A DNA stretch of 64,000 nucleotides, taken from CAYTGM01 sp964437365 (GTDB lineage Bacteria; Sumerlaeota; Sumerlaeia; SLMS01). The translations under genes and the position numbers were made by a program. Below are positions 52,757 through 61,677 of this stretch, one piece after another (within the stretch, counting starts at the first letter, position 1; the number at the start of each line of letters is the position of its first letter). Below the pieces are notes generated by a model, which was not told the DNA's origin, made no database searches, and saw only the letters and a program-made list of their open reading frames with translations. Location: the NCBI GenBank assembly GCA_964437365.1, contig CAYTGM010000004.1:186001-250000 (forward strand), given 5' to 3'.

Positions 52757-53377
52757 ATGGATAAGACCGAGAACAATCAGGAAGAGATTCCTGTCGAAGA
52801 AGCTCCGGCTGCAGAACCAGTGGAGCCCGAGAACGACATAGAAGCTGAGAACGCGGGAGAGCCCGAGGAGGTCTTCATCGATCAGGAAACGGGTGAGCCC
52901 ATTGAAATTGCGACGGAAGAGTCTGGAGTTGATGATTCAACCGAGGAAAAGCTGAAAGAAGCTGAGGATCGCGTGCGCCGTGTGATGGCCGACCTTGAGA
53001 ATTTGAGGAAGCGTTCGATTCGGGAGAAACTCGCTGAGTTTCAAAGAGGCCGCCGCGATGCGGCAGAAAAGCTTCTTCCCGTTTATGACAGTGTCGCCAT
53101 GGGCCTTCTTACACTCAAGCCGGAAGATACTTCTCGTGGAGGGCTGGAAGCGATCAAGTCTCAGCTTCTAAATTCTCTTCAACAGTTGGGAATCACGAAA
53201 GTGGAAACCATCGGCGAAGAATTCAATCCCGAAAAACATGAAGCAATCAGTCAGATGCCCCACCCTGATCATGACGAGGGAATCATTTGTGAAGAGTCAC
53301 GCGCGGGCTTCGAAGACGAATTAGGTCTTATTCGGCCAGCGCAGGTTCTTGTCAGCTCAGGTAAACCTGAAGCGTAA
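52757..53377 (+). CDS. grpE: GrpE nucleotide exchange factor
   Basis: Releases ADP from Hsp70. 206 residues: an acidic Glu/Pro-rich N-terminus of about 65 residues, a long helix with RRVMADLENLRKRSIREKLAEF, then YDSVAMGLL and the beta domain FNPEKHEAISQM followed by GLIRPAQVLVSSG. GAGGAAAG precedes the ATG. It opens an operon with dnaJ, a DUF2760 gene and an Hsp70 gene. No hrcA gene is present. Confidence 0.95.
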   Translation: MDKTENNQEEIPVEEAPAAEPVEPENDIEAENAGEPEEVFIDQETGEPIEIATEESGVDDSTEEKLKEAEDRVRRVMADLENLRKRSIREKLAEFQRGRRDAAEKLLPVYDSVAMGLLTLKPEDTSRGGLEAIKSQLLNSLQQLGITKVETIGEEFNPEKHEAISQMPHPDHDEGIICEESRAGFEDELGLIRPAQVLVSSGKPEA

Positions 53378-53403
53378 GTTGAGAATGAATACGGAAGTCT
53401 TGT

Positions 53404-54315
53404 ATGAGTGTTAAATATAAAGACTACTATGAATTGCTTGGCGTGAAGCGCAGCTCTTCTGATGAAGAGATTCGTCGCGCTTATAGACAGTTAGCACGTA
53501 AATATCACCCAGATGCCAATCGTAGTGACCCGGATGCTGAAGAGAAATTCAAAGAAATCAACGAAGCCTATGAGGTTTTGAAGGACAGCGAGAAGCGTCG
53601 TCTATATGATCAGCTCGGGTCTAACTGGAAGCAGGGCCAGGATTTCCGTCCCCCGCCTGGTTGGTCGGGAGGCTTTGGCGGAGGTGGTGGCGCCCAGGGC
53701 TTCAATTTCGGAGGGTTCAGCGATTTTTTTGAAAGTATCTTCGGGGGACAGGGGATGGGCGGCGGTCACGCTCATGGAGACCCTTTCTCAGGATTTCACC
53801 AGCAACAGCGTGTATCACCTCCCAGTGAAGTGACCATCCAGGTTCCCATCTCAAGAATTATTACAGGTGGAATCCATAAGATCTCATTGAATATACCTGG
53901 GAGAGGAACCCGAACCTTCGATGTGAAGATTCCGAAAGGGATTGAGGAGGGGAAGAAAATCCGTCTCTCTGGCGAGGGGCCTTCCGGTGCAGATATTCAC
54001 ATGAAGATCCGGTATCAGCAGGACGGTCTCTTCCGCATTGAGGGGAACAACATTATCACAGATGCAAAGGTATCTCCGGCACTTGCTGCCCTTGGTGGAA
54101 AAGTTTCTGTAGAAACCCCTGATGGTGCCATCACGCTGACAATTCCAGCGGGAAGCAGTAGTGGTAGAAAGCTGCGGCTGAAGGGCAAAGGCCTTGATCA
54201 TCCAAAGCGTGGAACCGGCGACCTTCTGGTCAATGTTATCATTACAGTCCCTAAAAATTTGAGTGATGAGGAAGAGAAACTTTATCGCTCTCTTCTTGAA
54301 TTAGAAAAGGAATAG
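53404..54315 (+). CDS. DnaJ-type cochaperone without zinc finger (CbpA-like)
   Basis: 303 residues. J domain 1-70 with the HPD in KYHPDANRSDPDAEEKFKEI, a Gly/Phe-rich linker at about 82-130, and C-terminal substrate-binding domains (VTIQVPISRIITGGIHKISL, VKIPKGIEEGKKIRLSGEG, LRLKGKGLDHPK). The CxxCxGxG zinc region of classical DnaJ is missing, so it is a class B/CbpA type. It presents clients and stimulates the partner Hsp70, probably the atypical Hsp70 two genes downstream. 26 bases after grpE. Confidence 0.92.
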   Translation: MSVKYKDYYELLGVKRSSSDEEIRRAYRQLARKYHPDANRSDPDAEEKFKEINEAYEVLKDSEKRRLYDQLGSNWKQGQDFRPPPGWSGGFGGGGGAQGFNFGGFSDFFESIFGGQGMGGGHAHGDPFSGFHQQQRVSPPSEVTIQVPISRIITGGIHKISLNIPGRGTRTFDVKIPKGIEEGKKIRLSGEGPSGADIHMKIRYQQDGLFRIEGNNIITDAKVSPALAALGGKVSVETPDGAITLTIPAGSSSGRKLRLKGKGLDHPKRGTGDLLVNVIITVPKNLSDEEEKLYRSLLELEKE

Positions 54316-54320
54316 TTTTC

Positions 54321-54812
54321 ATGCGTATATTCACGGCAATTGCCTGGTTCTTCAAAATCCTGTTTAAGGGGAAGAAAGCTTTCCTGAACGCACCTTTACC
54401 AGACGGAGAAGTTCCTCCCACGTTTTCAGGATCATCAGAGCCAGCGATTCAATTGCTGGGCCTTTTCCAGAAGGAGGGCAGGCTGATAGACTTCCTCATG
54501 GAAAACATGGATCAGTACTCGGACGCAGATATAGGCGCAGCAGCCCGTGATATACATAATGGCTGTCGCAAAGTTCTCCAGGAGAGAGTCGTTCTGAATC
54601 GAGTCTTAGAGGAGGAAGAGAACTCTTCCATCACGGTACCTGCTGAGTTTGATCCATCTAAGATTGAAATTCAGGGTAATGTTTCTGAAGGAACTGAGGT
54701 AAATGGTACGGTGATCCATCGTGGGTGGTATGCAGAAGAAATTAAGCTTCCGACGGTTCCAGAAAAAGCGGATCCAAAAGTTGTAGCGCCAGCACAAGTG
54801 GAGGTCGCTTGA
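54321..54812 (+). CDS. DUF2760 family protein
   Basis: 163 residues. The DUF2760 pattern is clear: AIQLLGLFQKEGRLIDFLMENMDQYSDADIGAAAR, then IHNGCRKVL, and the end GTVIHRGWYAEEIKLP. The N-terminus FTAIAWFFKILFKG is hydrophobic and may touch the membrane. The function of the family is not established, but these genes regularly precede atypical Hsp70 genes, and here the stop overlaps the Hsp70 ATG (TGATG), suggesting a fixed stoichiometry or complex. It lies 5 bases after the dnaJ-like gene. Confidence 0.85.
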   Translation: MRIFTAIAWFFKILFKGKKAFLNAPLPDGEVPPTFSGSSEPAIQLLGLFQKEGRLIDFLMENMDQYSDADIGAAARDIHNGCRKVLQERVVLNRVLEEEENSSITVPAEFDPSKIEIQGNVSEGTEVNGTVIHRGWYAEEIKLPTVPEKADPKVVAPAQVEVA

Positions 54813-56674
54813 TGTCTCGATTTGTCGTTGGTATAGACCTTGGGACAACAAACACGGCGCTGGCATTTGTTGACACAGAGGTCTCTTCAGAGCGCCTGGA
54901 TGATGCCCTTGTGACCTCATTACCGATTGATCAGGTAACGGCTCCCGGGTCTGTGGAGCAGAAACCACAACTTCCCAGTGCCCTGTATATCTCAAGTGGG
55001 AAAGAACTCTCTGAAGGAGCTTTGAATCTTCCATGGAGACATGAGTCAAGATTTGCGTTGGGATCTTTCGCCCGCGAGCAGGGCTCAAAGATACCAACAC
55101 GATTCGTTCACTCAAGCAAGAGCTGGCTATGTCACGGCGGTGTGGACCGTGAAGCAGCTATTCTTCCTCCTAATTCGCCGGAAGAGGAAGCACGTATTTC
55201 TCCGGTAGAAGTTTCGGCTCTTATTCTCAAGCACCTGGTGGATGCCTGGAATTATCATATGGCACGCGAAGACCAGTCCCTTCGTCTTGAGGATCAGGAA
55301 GTAACACTTTGCGTCCCCGCGAGTTTCGATGCTGGCGCACGAAATCTCACCATTGCTGCCGCGGAGAAGGCAGGTCTGAAGAACCTCCATCTGCTAGAGG
55401 AGCCCCAGGCTGCTATATACTCCTGGATTGAAGCAACAGGGGCTGACTGGCGAGAAGAGCTCCACGAAGGAGATCTTGTCCTTGTGGTTGATGTGGGTGG
55501 CGGGACCACTGACTTTTCACTGATCGCCGTCACTGAGGATAGCGGCCAGCTTGAGCTCAGACGTGTTGCCGTGGGTGAGCATATACTGCTCGGTGGGGAC
55601 AACATGGACCTGGCGATTGCTTATGGCGTCTCAAAGAAACTCGAGAACGAGAAGAATGTCAAACTGGACGCCTGGCAGATGTCGGCGCTGGTTCAACAGT
55701 GTCGAGTAGCCAAGGAAGAGTTGCTGAAAGATTCAACGAAAGATTCATGGCCGATTGCGATCCTGGGTCGTGGTTCATCTGTTATCGGTGGAACGATCCG
55801 AACGGAGTTACCGCGGGCTGGTCTCGACGAGTTCCTCGTGAATGGCTTTTTCCCATTGGTAGACTCAATGGTAGAACCACAAAAACCACGTCGTGCAGGG
55901 TTCCGCGAGGCGGGCTTACCTTACGCTGCTGACGCCGGAATTACAAGGCACCTCGCAAAGTTTCTCCGTCAGCATGCTTCCGCCCTGTCAGAAATACTTC
56001 CTGACCGTGCACCGGAATCAGGGAAACCCATTATACCGACTGCTGTTCTATACAATGGTGGTGTTTTTAAGGCGGATCCTTTGCGTCAGCGTGTTCAGGA
56101 AGTATTGGGAAACTGGGCTGGTGAGGGCGGCAAAGAGACGCCAAGAACACTGGGGAATGCGGATCTTGATATGGCCGTGGCACGAGGAGCATCGTATATA
56201 GGCCTGGGCAGACGTGGCAAAGGTGTCCGTATACGCGGTGGGAGCGCTCGCAGCTATTACATAGGAATTGAGAGTGCCGCTCCTGCAGTCCCCGGGATGG
56301 AACCTCCTGTGAAAGCGATGTGCGTTGTCCCCTACGGAATGGAAGAAGGGACCACTCAGAACATCTCCGGAGAAGAGATAGACCTCTGTATATGGGCCGG
56401 AGAGCCAGCTGAGTTCCGCTTTCTTTCCAGCACGACAAGACGAAACGATGAACCCGGTGATCTCCTGGATATTTCAGAAGAAGAGTTCGTGGAACATAAC
56501 CCCATTGAGACCATTCTTGGGAATGAAGGCGATGAGGGCAGGCCTGTTGAAGTGGACCTCCGGGCACACCTGACCGACATCGGAGTTATGAACCTGGGGT
56601 GTGTTGATCGAAAATCAGGCGACGAATATAGACTGGAATTTAATGTGCGCCATGAACCAAGCGAAGCACATTGA
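54812..56674 (+). CDS. Atypical Hsp70 family protein (HscA/DnaK-like ATPase domain)
   Basis: 620 residues from the ATG at 54812, one base overlapping the previous stop, with GGAGG before it. Hsp70 ATPase motifs: VGIDLGTTNTALAF (phosphate 1), LLEEPQAAIYSW, LVVDVGGGTTDFSLI (phosphate 2), GGDNMDLAIA and VLYNGGVF (adenosine). Relative to DnaK, the ATPase part carries insertions, for example after residue 80, and the C-terminal 170 residues look like a beta domain without the helical lid or EEVD-like end. It probably folds or remodels a restricted set of clients with DUF2760, using GrpE and the CbpA-like DnaJ. Confidence 0.88.
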   Translation: MSRFVVGIDLGTTNTALAFVDTEVSSERLDDALVTSLPIDQVTAPGSVEQKPQLPSALYISSGKELSEGALNLPWRHESRFALGSFAREQGSKIPTRFVHSSKSWLCHGGVDREAAILPPNSPEEEARISPVEVSALILKHLVDAWNYHMAREDQSLRLEDQEVTLCVPASFDAGARNLTIAAAEKAGLKNLHLLEEPQAAIYSWIEATGADWREELHEGDLVLVVDVGGGTTDFSLIAVTEDSGQLELRRVAVGEHILLGGDNMDLAIAYGVSKKLENEKNVKLDAWQMSALVQQCRVAKEELLKDSTKDSWPIAILGRGSSVIGGTIRTELPRAGLDEFLVNGFFPLVDSMVEPQKPRRAGFREAGLPYAADAGITRHLAKFLRQHASALSEILPDRAPESGKPIIPTAVLYNGGVFKADPLRQRVQEVLGNWAGEGGKETPRTLGNADLDMAVARGASYIGLGRRGKGVRIRGGSARSYYIGIESAAPAVPGMEPPVKAMCVVPYGMEEGTTQNISGEEIDLCIWAGEPAEFRFLSSTTRRNDEPGDLLDISEEEFVEHNPIETILGNEGDEGRPVEVDLRAHLTDIGVMNLGCVDRKSGDEYRLEFNVRHEPSEAH

Positions 56675-56699
56675 TCGAAGCTCAAATCCTACTATATGT

Positions 56700-57032
56700 C
56701 TATTTAACAAATCTGACTGTCATAATCGTTGAATCCTCCAGGGCCTCCCATGTGTGAGGCACTTGGGGACCCCAGTATACAAAATCTCCCTGTTGTGAGA
56801 GTGTTTCCTCTCTGTCGTCGAAGATCAGCTTGAACTTCCCAGAGATGAGAATGCTGATACTTTGCTTTTCGTCTCCCATGCTCCAGTCTTTCCTTCTCTC
56901 GCCTTTCTTGTGAGTGGCCCATTTTAACTCGACATTTTCCTGAAGGAGCGGCGACTCTTCATTGAGAAATGCCCCCATAAACCACCCTCGGTAATTGCTT
57001 CCGGCGCTTTTTGCATTTCCCTCGTAGATCAT
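56700..57032 (-). CDS. Small cupin-fold protein
   Basis: 110 residues from the ATG at 57032, which has AAGGAG ten bases before it; the frame is open to 57107. ELKWATHKKGERR, SISILISGKFKLIF and GDFVYWGPQVPHTWEALEDS follow the two-motif cupin pattern (G-x5-H..., then P-x-G-x-x-H-like PHTWE). It may be a small metal- or ligand-binding regulator. It has no partner gene near and converges on the Hsp70 gene, 25 bases away. Confidence 0.65.
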   Translation of the reverse strand: MIYEGNAKSAGSNYRGWFMGAFLNEESPLLQENVELKWATHKKGERRKDWSMGDEKQSISILISGKFKLIFDDREETLSQQGDFVYWGPQVPHTWEALEDSTIMTVRFVK

Positions 57033-57182
57033 CAGATGAATGCTCCTTGAAGATGTAAATATTTCCCTGCGGTATCTGGCAAGGGACCTTTTCATCCCTC
57101 GCAGCAATGTGGAAGAATGTTTTGTCTCGACTTTATGCCAGAGCTTCTGTGACTCTTACCGTCGTTAAATTAAAGATCGAAA

Positions 57183-58886
57183 GTGAACTCCGTGTCTATT
57201 CGTCGAATAGGAATTATCCAGAAAACATACAGTCAAGCCAAGAGGTATCGTGAAATTGTCTCGGTCTTCCTTAAATATGGCTTTGATGAGATCATCGAAC
57301 GCATGGATATCGAGTCGTATATCGATATCGGTTTAAAACTGATTAAGAAACCCCCTCGCTCAACTGAAGACTCCCTGAGTACGGGCGAGAGAATCAGACT
57401 CGCTCTTGAAGAGCTGGGGCCGACCTTCATCAAATTTGGTCAGATTCTGTCGACGCAAGCAGACGTGCTTCCAAAAGATATTGTTGATGAACTTGAAAAG
57501 CTACAAAGTTCTGTTCCTCCCTTTGAGTATAAATTCGTCAAGAAGATCATCGAAGAAGAGTTGAATCAGGAGCTCGATGTTCTCTTTCAGGAGTTCAGTA
57601 AAGAGCCCCTTGCTGCTGCCTCTATAGGGCAGGTCCATGAGGCAACTCTTCATGACGGAGAGGAAGTTGTCGTTAAAGTTCAGCGCCCTGCGATTCAAAA
57701 GGTCATCGAAACTGATCTAGAGATCATGTATCACCTCGCCTCTCTCCTGGAAGCTCATGTAAAAGGGATGGAGACTGCACAACCCACAAAGCTCGTCGAA
57801 CGCTTCGGAAGAACCATCCGGAAGGAAATCGACTTTCAGAATGAAGCTGCGAACATAGATCGGTTCGCCTCTCAATTTTCTGAAGATGACTTCATCTATA
57901 CACCCAAAGTATGGATAGAGTACTCTTCAGAGCGTGTTCTGACGATGGAAAAAATCACTGGCATCAGGCCGAATAATGTGCAGGAGATGGAAGAGAAGGG
58001 AATCGACCCTGCGGTGATCTCTCAGAAATGCTATGTTCGCATCATCCAGCAAATTCTTGACTATGGATTTTTTCACGCAGACCCTCACCCTGGGAATGCT
58101 TTCGTTCTCTCAAAGGAGACAGTTGCTTATATAGACTACGGCATGATGGGGACTCTTAGTCAGATGGAGCGTGAGATTTTCGGTGATCTCATTATGGCCA
58201 TTGCTTCGAAGAATACTCCGAACGCATCGAGAGCTCTGATCAGACTTACAGACTGGCAGGAAGAGCCCGACAAACAACGCCTGCAAAGGGCCATAGACGA
58301 ATTTATTGATATACATCTGAATAAGTCTTTGAAACAGGTGGAGCTATCTGCAGTACTGCAGGATTTGATGGATTTACTTGTAGACCATGGCATGCGTCTG
58401 CCTCAAAGCATGCTACTCGTCATCAAAGCGTTGTCGACGGTTGAAGGAATCGGTCGAAAACTTGACCCAGAGTTTGATCCGATTGAACAGGCCAAACCGA
58501 CAGTCATCAAGATACAGCGCAGGCGATACTCACCAGACAAACTACTTGCCTATGGATATGAAACGGTCATTGAGCTAACTCGGCTCCTGAAGGAGTTGCC
58601 AGAACAGATTCACGATATGCTGAATCAGCTTCAGGCGGGGAGAACGAAATTGAGCATTCACCTCACAGACCTGCATCCACTGCTTTCTTCGCTCATCAGA
58701 ACAAGTAATCTATTGGCGATGGCCATCCTGACAGGATCTCTTGTGATCGGTTCCTCACTGATGGTTCATTCGAAGATCCCTCCCAGAATCGGTGAAATTC
58801 CAGTCATTGGAATCATTGGGTTCCTTCTTTCTGGGATATTCACGATCTACTTGCTCTATATACTTGTTCGCCAAACAAACGATTAA
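57183..58886 (+). CDS. AarF/UbiB/ABC1 family atypical kinase
   Basis: 567 residues, GTG start at 57183. Family signature KFGQILSTQADVLP (the KxGQ motif) near residue 81, AAASIGQVHEA (Ala-rich loop), VKVQRP (ATP-binding Lys), RKEIDFQNEAANI, HADPHPGNAF (metal site) and YIDYGMMG. Two C-terminal membrane helices near 515-565. UbiB-type proteins support ubiquinone or other isoprenoid-lipid work; because this genome likely makes menaquinone, the role here may be in lipid handling generally. An acryloyl-CoA-reductase-like gene follows after 15 bases. Confidence 0.92.
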   Translation: MNSVSIRRIGIIQKTYSQAKRYREIVSVFLKYGFDEIIERMDIESYIDIGLKLIKKPPRSTEDSLSTGERIRLALEELGPTFIKFGQILSTQADVLPKDIVDELEKLQSSVPPFEYKFVKKIIEEELNQELDVLFQEFSKEPLAAASIGQVHEATLHDGEEVVVKVQRPAIQKVIETDLEIMYHLASLLEAHVKGMETAQPTKLVERFGRTIRKEIDFQNEAANIDRFASQFSEDDFIYTPKVWIEYSSERVLTMEKITGIRPNNVQEMEEKGIDPAVISQKCYVRIIQQILDYGFFHADPHPGNAFVLSKETVAYIDYGMMGTLSQMEREIFGDLIMAIASKNTPNASRALIRLTDWQEEPDKQRLQRAIDEFIDIHLNKSLKQVELSAVLQDLMDLLVDHGMRLPQSMLLVIKALSTVEGIGRKLDPEFDPIEQAKPTVIKIQRRRYSPDKLLAYGYETVIELTRLLKELPEQIHDMLNQLQAGRTKLSIHLTDLHPLLSSLIRTSNLLAMAILTGSLVIGSSLMVHSKIPPRIGEIPVIGIIGFLLSGIFTIYLLYILVRQTND

Positions 58887-58901
58887 AGGAGTATACACCC
58901 T

Positions 58902-59888
58902 ATGAATCATTACAAATGCCTGGAAACAAGAGAATCATCGAAAGGTATTTTTGAAAGTTCGATCATAGAGAAAGAAATCAGAGAACCTGATCCGGGGTAT
59001 GTACTGATCAGGGTGAAATACTCCTCCATTAACTACAAAGATGCACTTTCAAGCACCGGAAACAAGGGGGTAACTCGTGAGTATCCTCATGTTACGGGCA
59101 TAGATGCGGCAGGAATTGTTGAGAAGAGTCATGGAGATATTCTTCGCGAGGGCGACAAAGTCATCGTCACCGGGTTTGATCTTGGGATGAATACAGCTGG
59201 TGGGCACGCGGAGTATATCACCGTACCGGAAAGGTGGGTTTTATCTCTCCCCAACGGGCTGACATTGCGAGAATCCATGATATACGGAACCGCGGGTCTG
59301 ACGGCGGCTCTCGCGCTCAATAAAGTTGATGGGACTGGAAACCATAACAAAGAGAACTTTGTTATCACCGGAGCAACGGGTGGAGTTGGGAGCCTTGGCT
59401 GTGCTCTCTTCTCAGCCGCTGGTTATTCCGTCACAGGTGTAAGCAGGAGTCTTGATAAGGCTGAGTTCCTGTCATCAATGGGTGCTTCTTCGGTCATTTC
59501 AAGCGAGGAGTTTCTGACGAATTCTGACAGAGTGATGATGAAACCTCGCTGGACCGGAGGGCTCGAAACGCTGGGAGGTACTTTTCTGGAAGCACTTTTA
59601 AAGTCGAGCAATCCTGATTCGGCTGTCGCCACTTGCGGCAATGCTTCTTCCGGTGATCTTAAAATGTCTGTATATCCATTCATCCTGAGAGGAATTACTC
59701 TCATTGGTATAGATTCAGCCGGTGCATCGATTAACTCAAGAGAAGCAGCCTGGCAGAGAATTACTGAATTGAATCAGAAGATATCCTCCAAGCTTACGTT
59801 TGAAGAGGTCCAGCTGGATAAAGTACCGGAGCTCTTCGCGAAGATGTTAAAGGGAAAAACCTCGGGAAGATACGTCGTGGCGACCTGA
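58902..59888 (+). CDS. YhdH/AcuI family NADPH-dependent reductase
   Basis: 328 residues, zinc-free medium-chain reductase. GroES-like domain with VLIRVKYSSINYKDALSSTG, then TGIDAAGIVEKS, and Rossmann motif FVITGATGGVGSLGCALFSAAG. The family reduces acryloyl-CoA (AcuI) or quinones (YhdH). It lies 15 bases after the kinase gene, and AAGGAG precedes the ATG. Its stop is one base from the stop of the opposite-strand panE-like gene. Confidence 0.88.
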   Translation: MNHYKCLETRESSKGIFESSIIEKEIREPDPGYVLIRVKYSSINYKDALSSTGNKGVTREYPHVTGIDAAGIVEKSHGDILREGDKVIVTGFDLGMNTAGGHAEYITVPERWVLSLPNGLTLRESMIYGTAGLTAALALNKVDGTGNHNKENFVITGATGGVGSLGCALFSAAGYSVTGVSRSLDKAEFLSSMGASSVISSEEFLTNSDRVMMKPRWTGGLETLGGTFLEALLKSSNPDSAVATCGNASSGDLKMSVYPFILRGITLIGIDSAGASINSREAAWQRITELNQKISSKLTFEEVQLDKVPELFAKMLKGKTSGRYVVAT

Positions 59889-59889
59889 T

Positions 59890-60852
59890 CTAAAGTTTCT
59901 GATCCTGATTCAGCTTATCAAGTCTTTTGACCACCGCATAGAGAAACTCCATCCTGGGGACGGGAATATCAGCTTTACGAGCTCGCCTGACTGGTTCGCC
60001 AAGAATGGCCTCCGTCTCAAGGGGTCGGCCTTCTTCAAAATCAAGCTGCATAGAACTCTTGTAGGCACCCATATCATCTGTATACTTCATCATCTTTTCA
60101 ACCAGAGCTTCTTTAAGCTGAACACTGTCTGATTTGGCAGCAGCGATAACTTCGCACATCATGGACCGGACATTCTCGCGAAGCTCGGCGTTCTTCATGA
60201 TTTGTTCGGTGTCTGCTTTCCAGGCGCCAACACCCATGCCATTGTAAGGAATATTCCAGACAAGTTTTTCCCAGCGTATATGCATGAGGGAATCATGGAC
60301 ATTGCAATCGAACTCGGCATCACGAAATAACTGAGCAATCGTTTCTGTCCGCTCCTTCTCTGTGCCATCGAACTCTGCAAGTCGCAGGTGACCATACTCG
60401 AGGTGATGAATGACTCCCGGAGCGATGCGGTTGCTGCACAAAAAGGCGACGCCACCAACAATATGACTCTTGGGCTCTTTGAGGTCGGTTGTTTTTTGAA
60501 GCGCTTCTTCGATAGCCTCTTCGTTTCCGAGCCCATTTTGTAGTGTCAGGATCACTGTATCATCGTGGACGAGATCTTTGAGAACCTTCATGAAGACATG
60601 GTTCGAAGTAACCTTTAAACCTACGATGAGAAGATCAACAGGCCCCATATCCTGTGATGTCTTGTATACCTGAGCTTCCAGATTGAAGTCGCCCTGGAAG
60701 GACTTGATCTGATAACCACTTGCCTTTACTGCATCATAATCAGATCGAGCAAGAAAATGGACATCATAGCCTGCCTTTGCAATTCGAGCCCCGTAGAGGG
60801 CACCCAAAGCACCAGCACCCAGAATACCTATCTTTCCTGTATAGCGACTCAT
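59890..60852 (-). CDS. panE: 2-dehydropantoate 2-reductase (ketopantoate reductase)
   Basis: 320 residues from the ATG at 60852, preceded by GGAGAG at 6 bases; an ATG at 60870 has no ribosome site. Rossmann motif KIGILGAGALGALYGARIAKAG, TLQNGLGNEEAI and the catalytic Lys region WEKLVWNIPYNGMG match the ApbA/PanE family, which makes pantoate for coenzyme A. The C-terminal domain has KSSMQLDFEEGRPLETEAILG, as expected. The symbol is by family; other reductases share it. Confidence 0.85.
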   Translation of the reverse strand: MSRYTGKIGILGAGALGALYGARIAKAGYDVHFLARSDYDAVKASGYQIKSFQGDFNLEAQVYKTSQDMGPVDLLIVGLKVTSNHVFMKVLKDLVHDDTVILTLQNGLGNEEAIEEALQKTTDLKEPKSHIVGGVAFLCSNRIAPGVIHHLEYGHLRLAEFDGTEKERTETIAQLFRDAEFDCNVHDSLMHIRWEKLVWNIPYNGMGVGAWKADTEQIMKNAELRENVRSMMCEVIAAAKSDSVQLKEALVEKMMKYTDDMGAYKSSMQLDFEEGRPLETEAILGEPVRRARKADIPVPRMEFLYAVVKRLDKLNQDQKL

Positions 60853-60972
60853 GTGAAACTCTCCAGTCAAAACCTGAGTGAGAAATTAGTGGAAACAGCT
60901 GGCGGAATCAAGACTCATATTCCTGATTGCCTGCATCACAATCTGGTTAGATTATACACTTAGCTTGAGGGA

Positions 60973-61677
60973 ATGGAACGGACCATGGACTCTAGTATAA
61001 GGGGAAACCCACTTAGTTCCCTGAGATTTACAAGGAGGATGAGGTATGAAAACATCAGCCTGTTTATTCTCCCATGGTTGCTGATATTTGGTGTCGATTT
61101 CTTTGTGATCAAGGCGTATGAGTTTACACCTCAAAAAGAAACGCGATACTTGATGTATACTTTCGCTATTCGTCCTGCAATTATCTTATTTATCGCCGGT
61201 TACCTGACACAACTCGCAACGATCCGGAATTTCGAAAATCTATTTCGTAGAATACCATATAACGACTTGAAGGCTACTCTCATTTCTGGAACAGACCTCT
61301 ATGGTTGGCTTGTGAAGAAAGCACAGGTTTCTAATGCACTTGGCCTCCTCACCTCAATGTATATCACTTTCCTTATCAATCTTAAACAAGTCAATCCAGG
61401 TGGGCTGCTTGCCCTTGGGATGACTCCATTCATCGTTTACATCATACTCAACAGTTTTGTTCGAACTGGTTGTTACTATCTACTCAAAGATCGAGGGTAC
61501 TTTCTCCCGCGACTCAAAGGGTTGGGGGTCATCATTATATTTATCTTAATGCTAAGCAGTATGTATTATATACCCTACATTGGGTTTAGTCTCTCTTTGC
61601 TAACGATGGGGACTATAATTTATATTGGTAAGCCAGGCCGCTGCCGAAAAGCTTTCCAGGACTACTGGGACAATTGA
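60973..61677 (+). CDS. Polytopic membrane protein of unknown function
   Basis: 234 residues with five to six predicted helices (FILPWLLIFGVDFFVIKAY, IRPAIILFIAGYLTQLA, ALGLLTSMYITFLIN, LGMTPFIVYIILNSF, VIIIFILMLSSMYYI). I recognise no family or motif. The ATG at 60973 has GAGGGA very close; the ATG at 60985 is another choice. The gene is alone on its strand and its TGA abuts the opposite-strand stop, with the two sharing the palindrome TGATCA. Confidence 0.6.
   Translation: MERTMDSSIRGNPLSSLRFTRRMRYENISLFILPWLLIFGVDFFVIKAYEFTPQKETRYLMYTFAIRPAIILFIAGYLTQLATIRNFENLFRRIPYNDLKATLISGTDLYGWLVKKAQVSNALGLLTSMYITFLINLKQVNPGGLLALGMTPFIVYIILNSFVRTGCYYLLKDRGYFLPRLKGLGVIIIFILMLSSMYYIPYIGFSLSLLTMGTIIYIGKPGRCRKAFQDYWDN

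Noticed and set aside
54606..55115. Minus-strand frame of 169 residues
   Set aside because: Spans the joint of DUF2760 and Hsp70 genes on the other strand; shadow frame.
56067..56567. Minus-strand frame of 166 residues
   Set aside because: Opposite the Hsp70 gene; no protein-like pattern.
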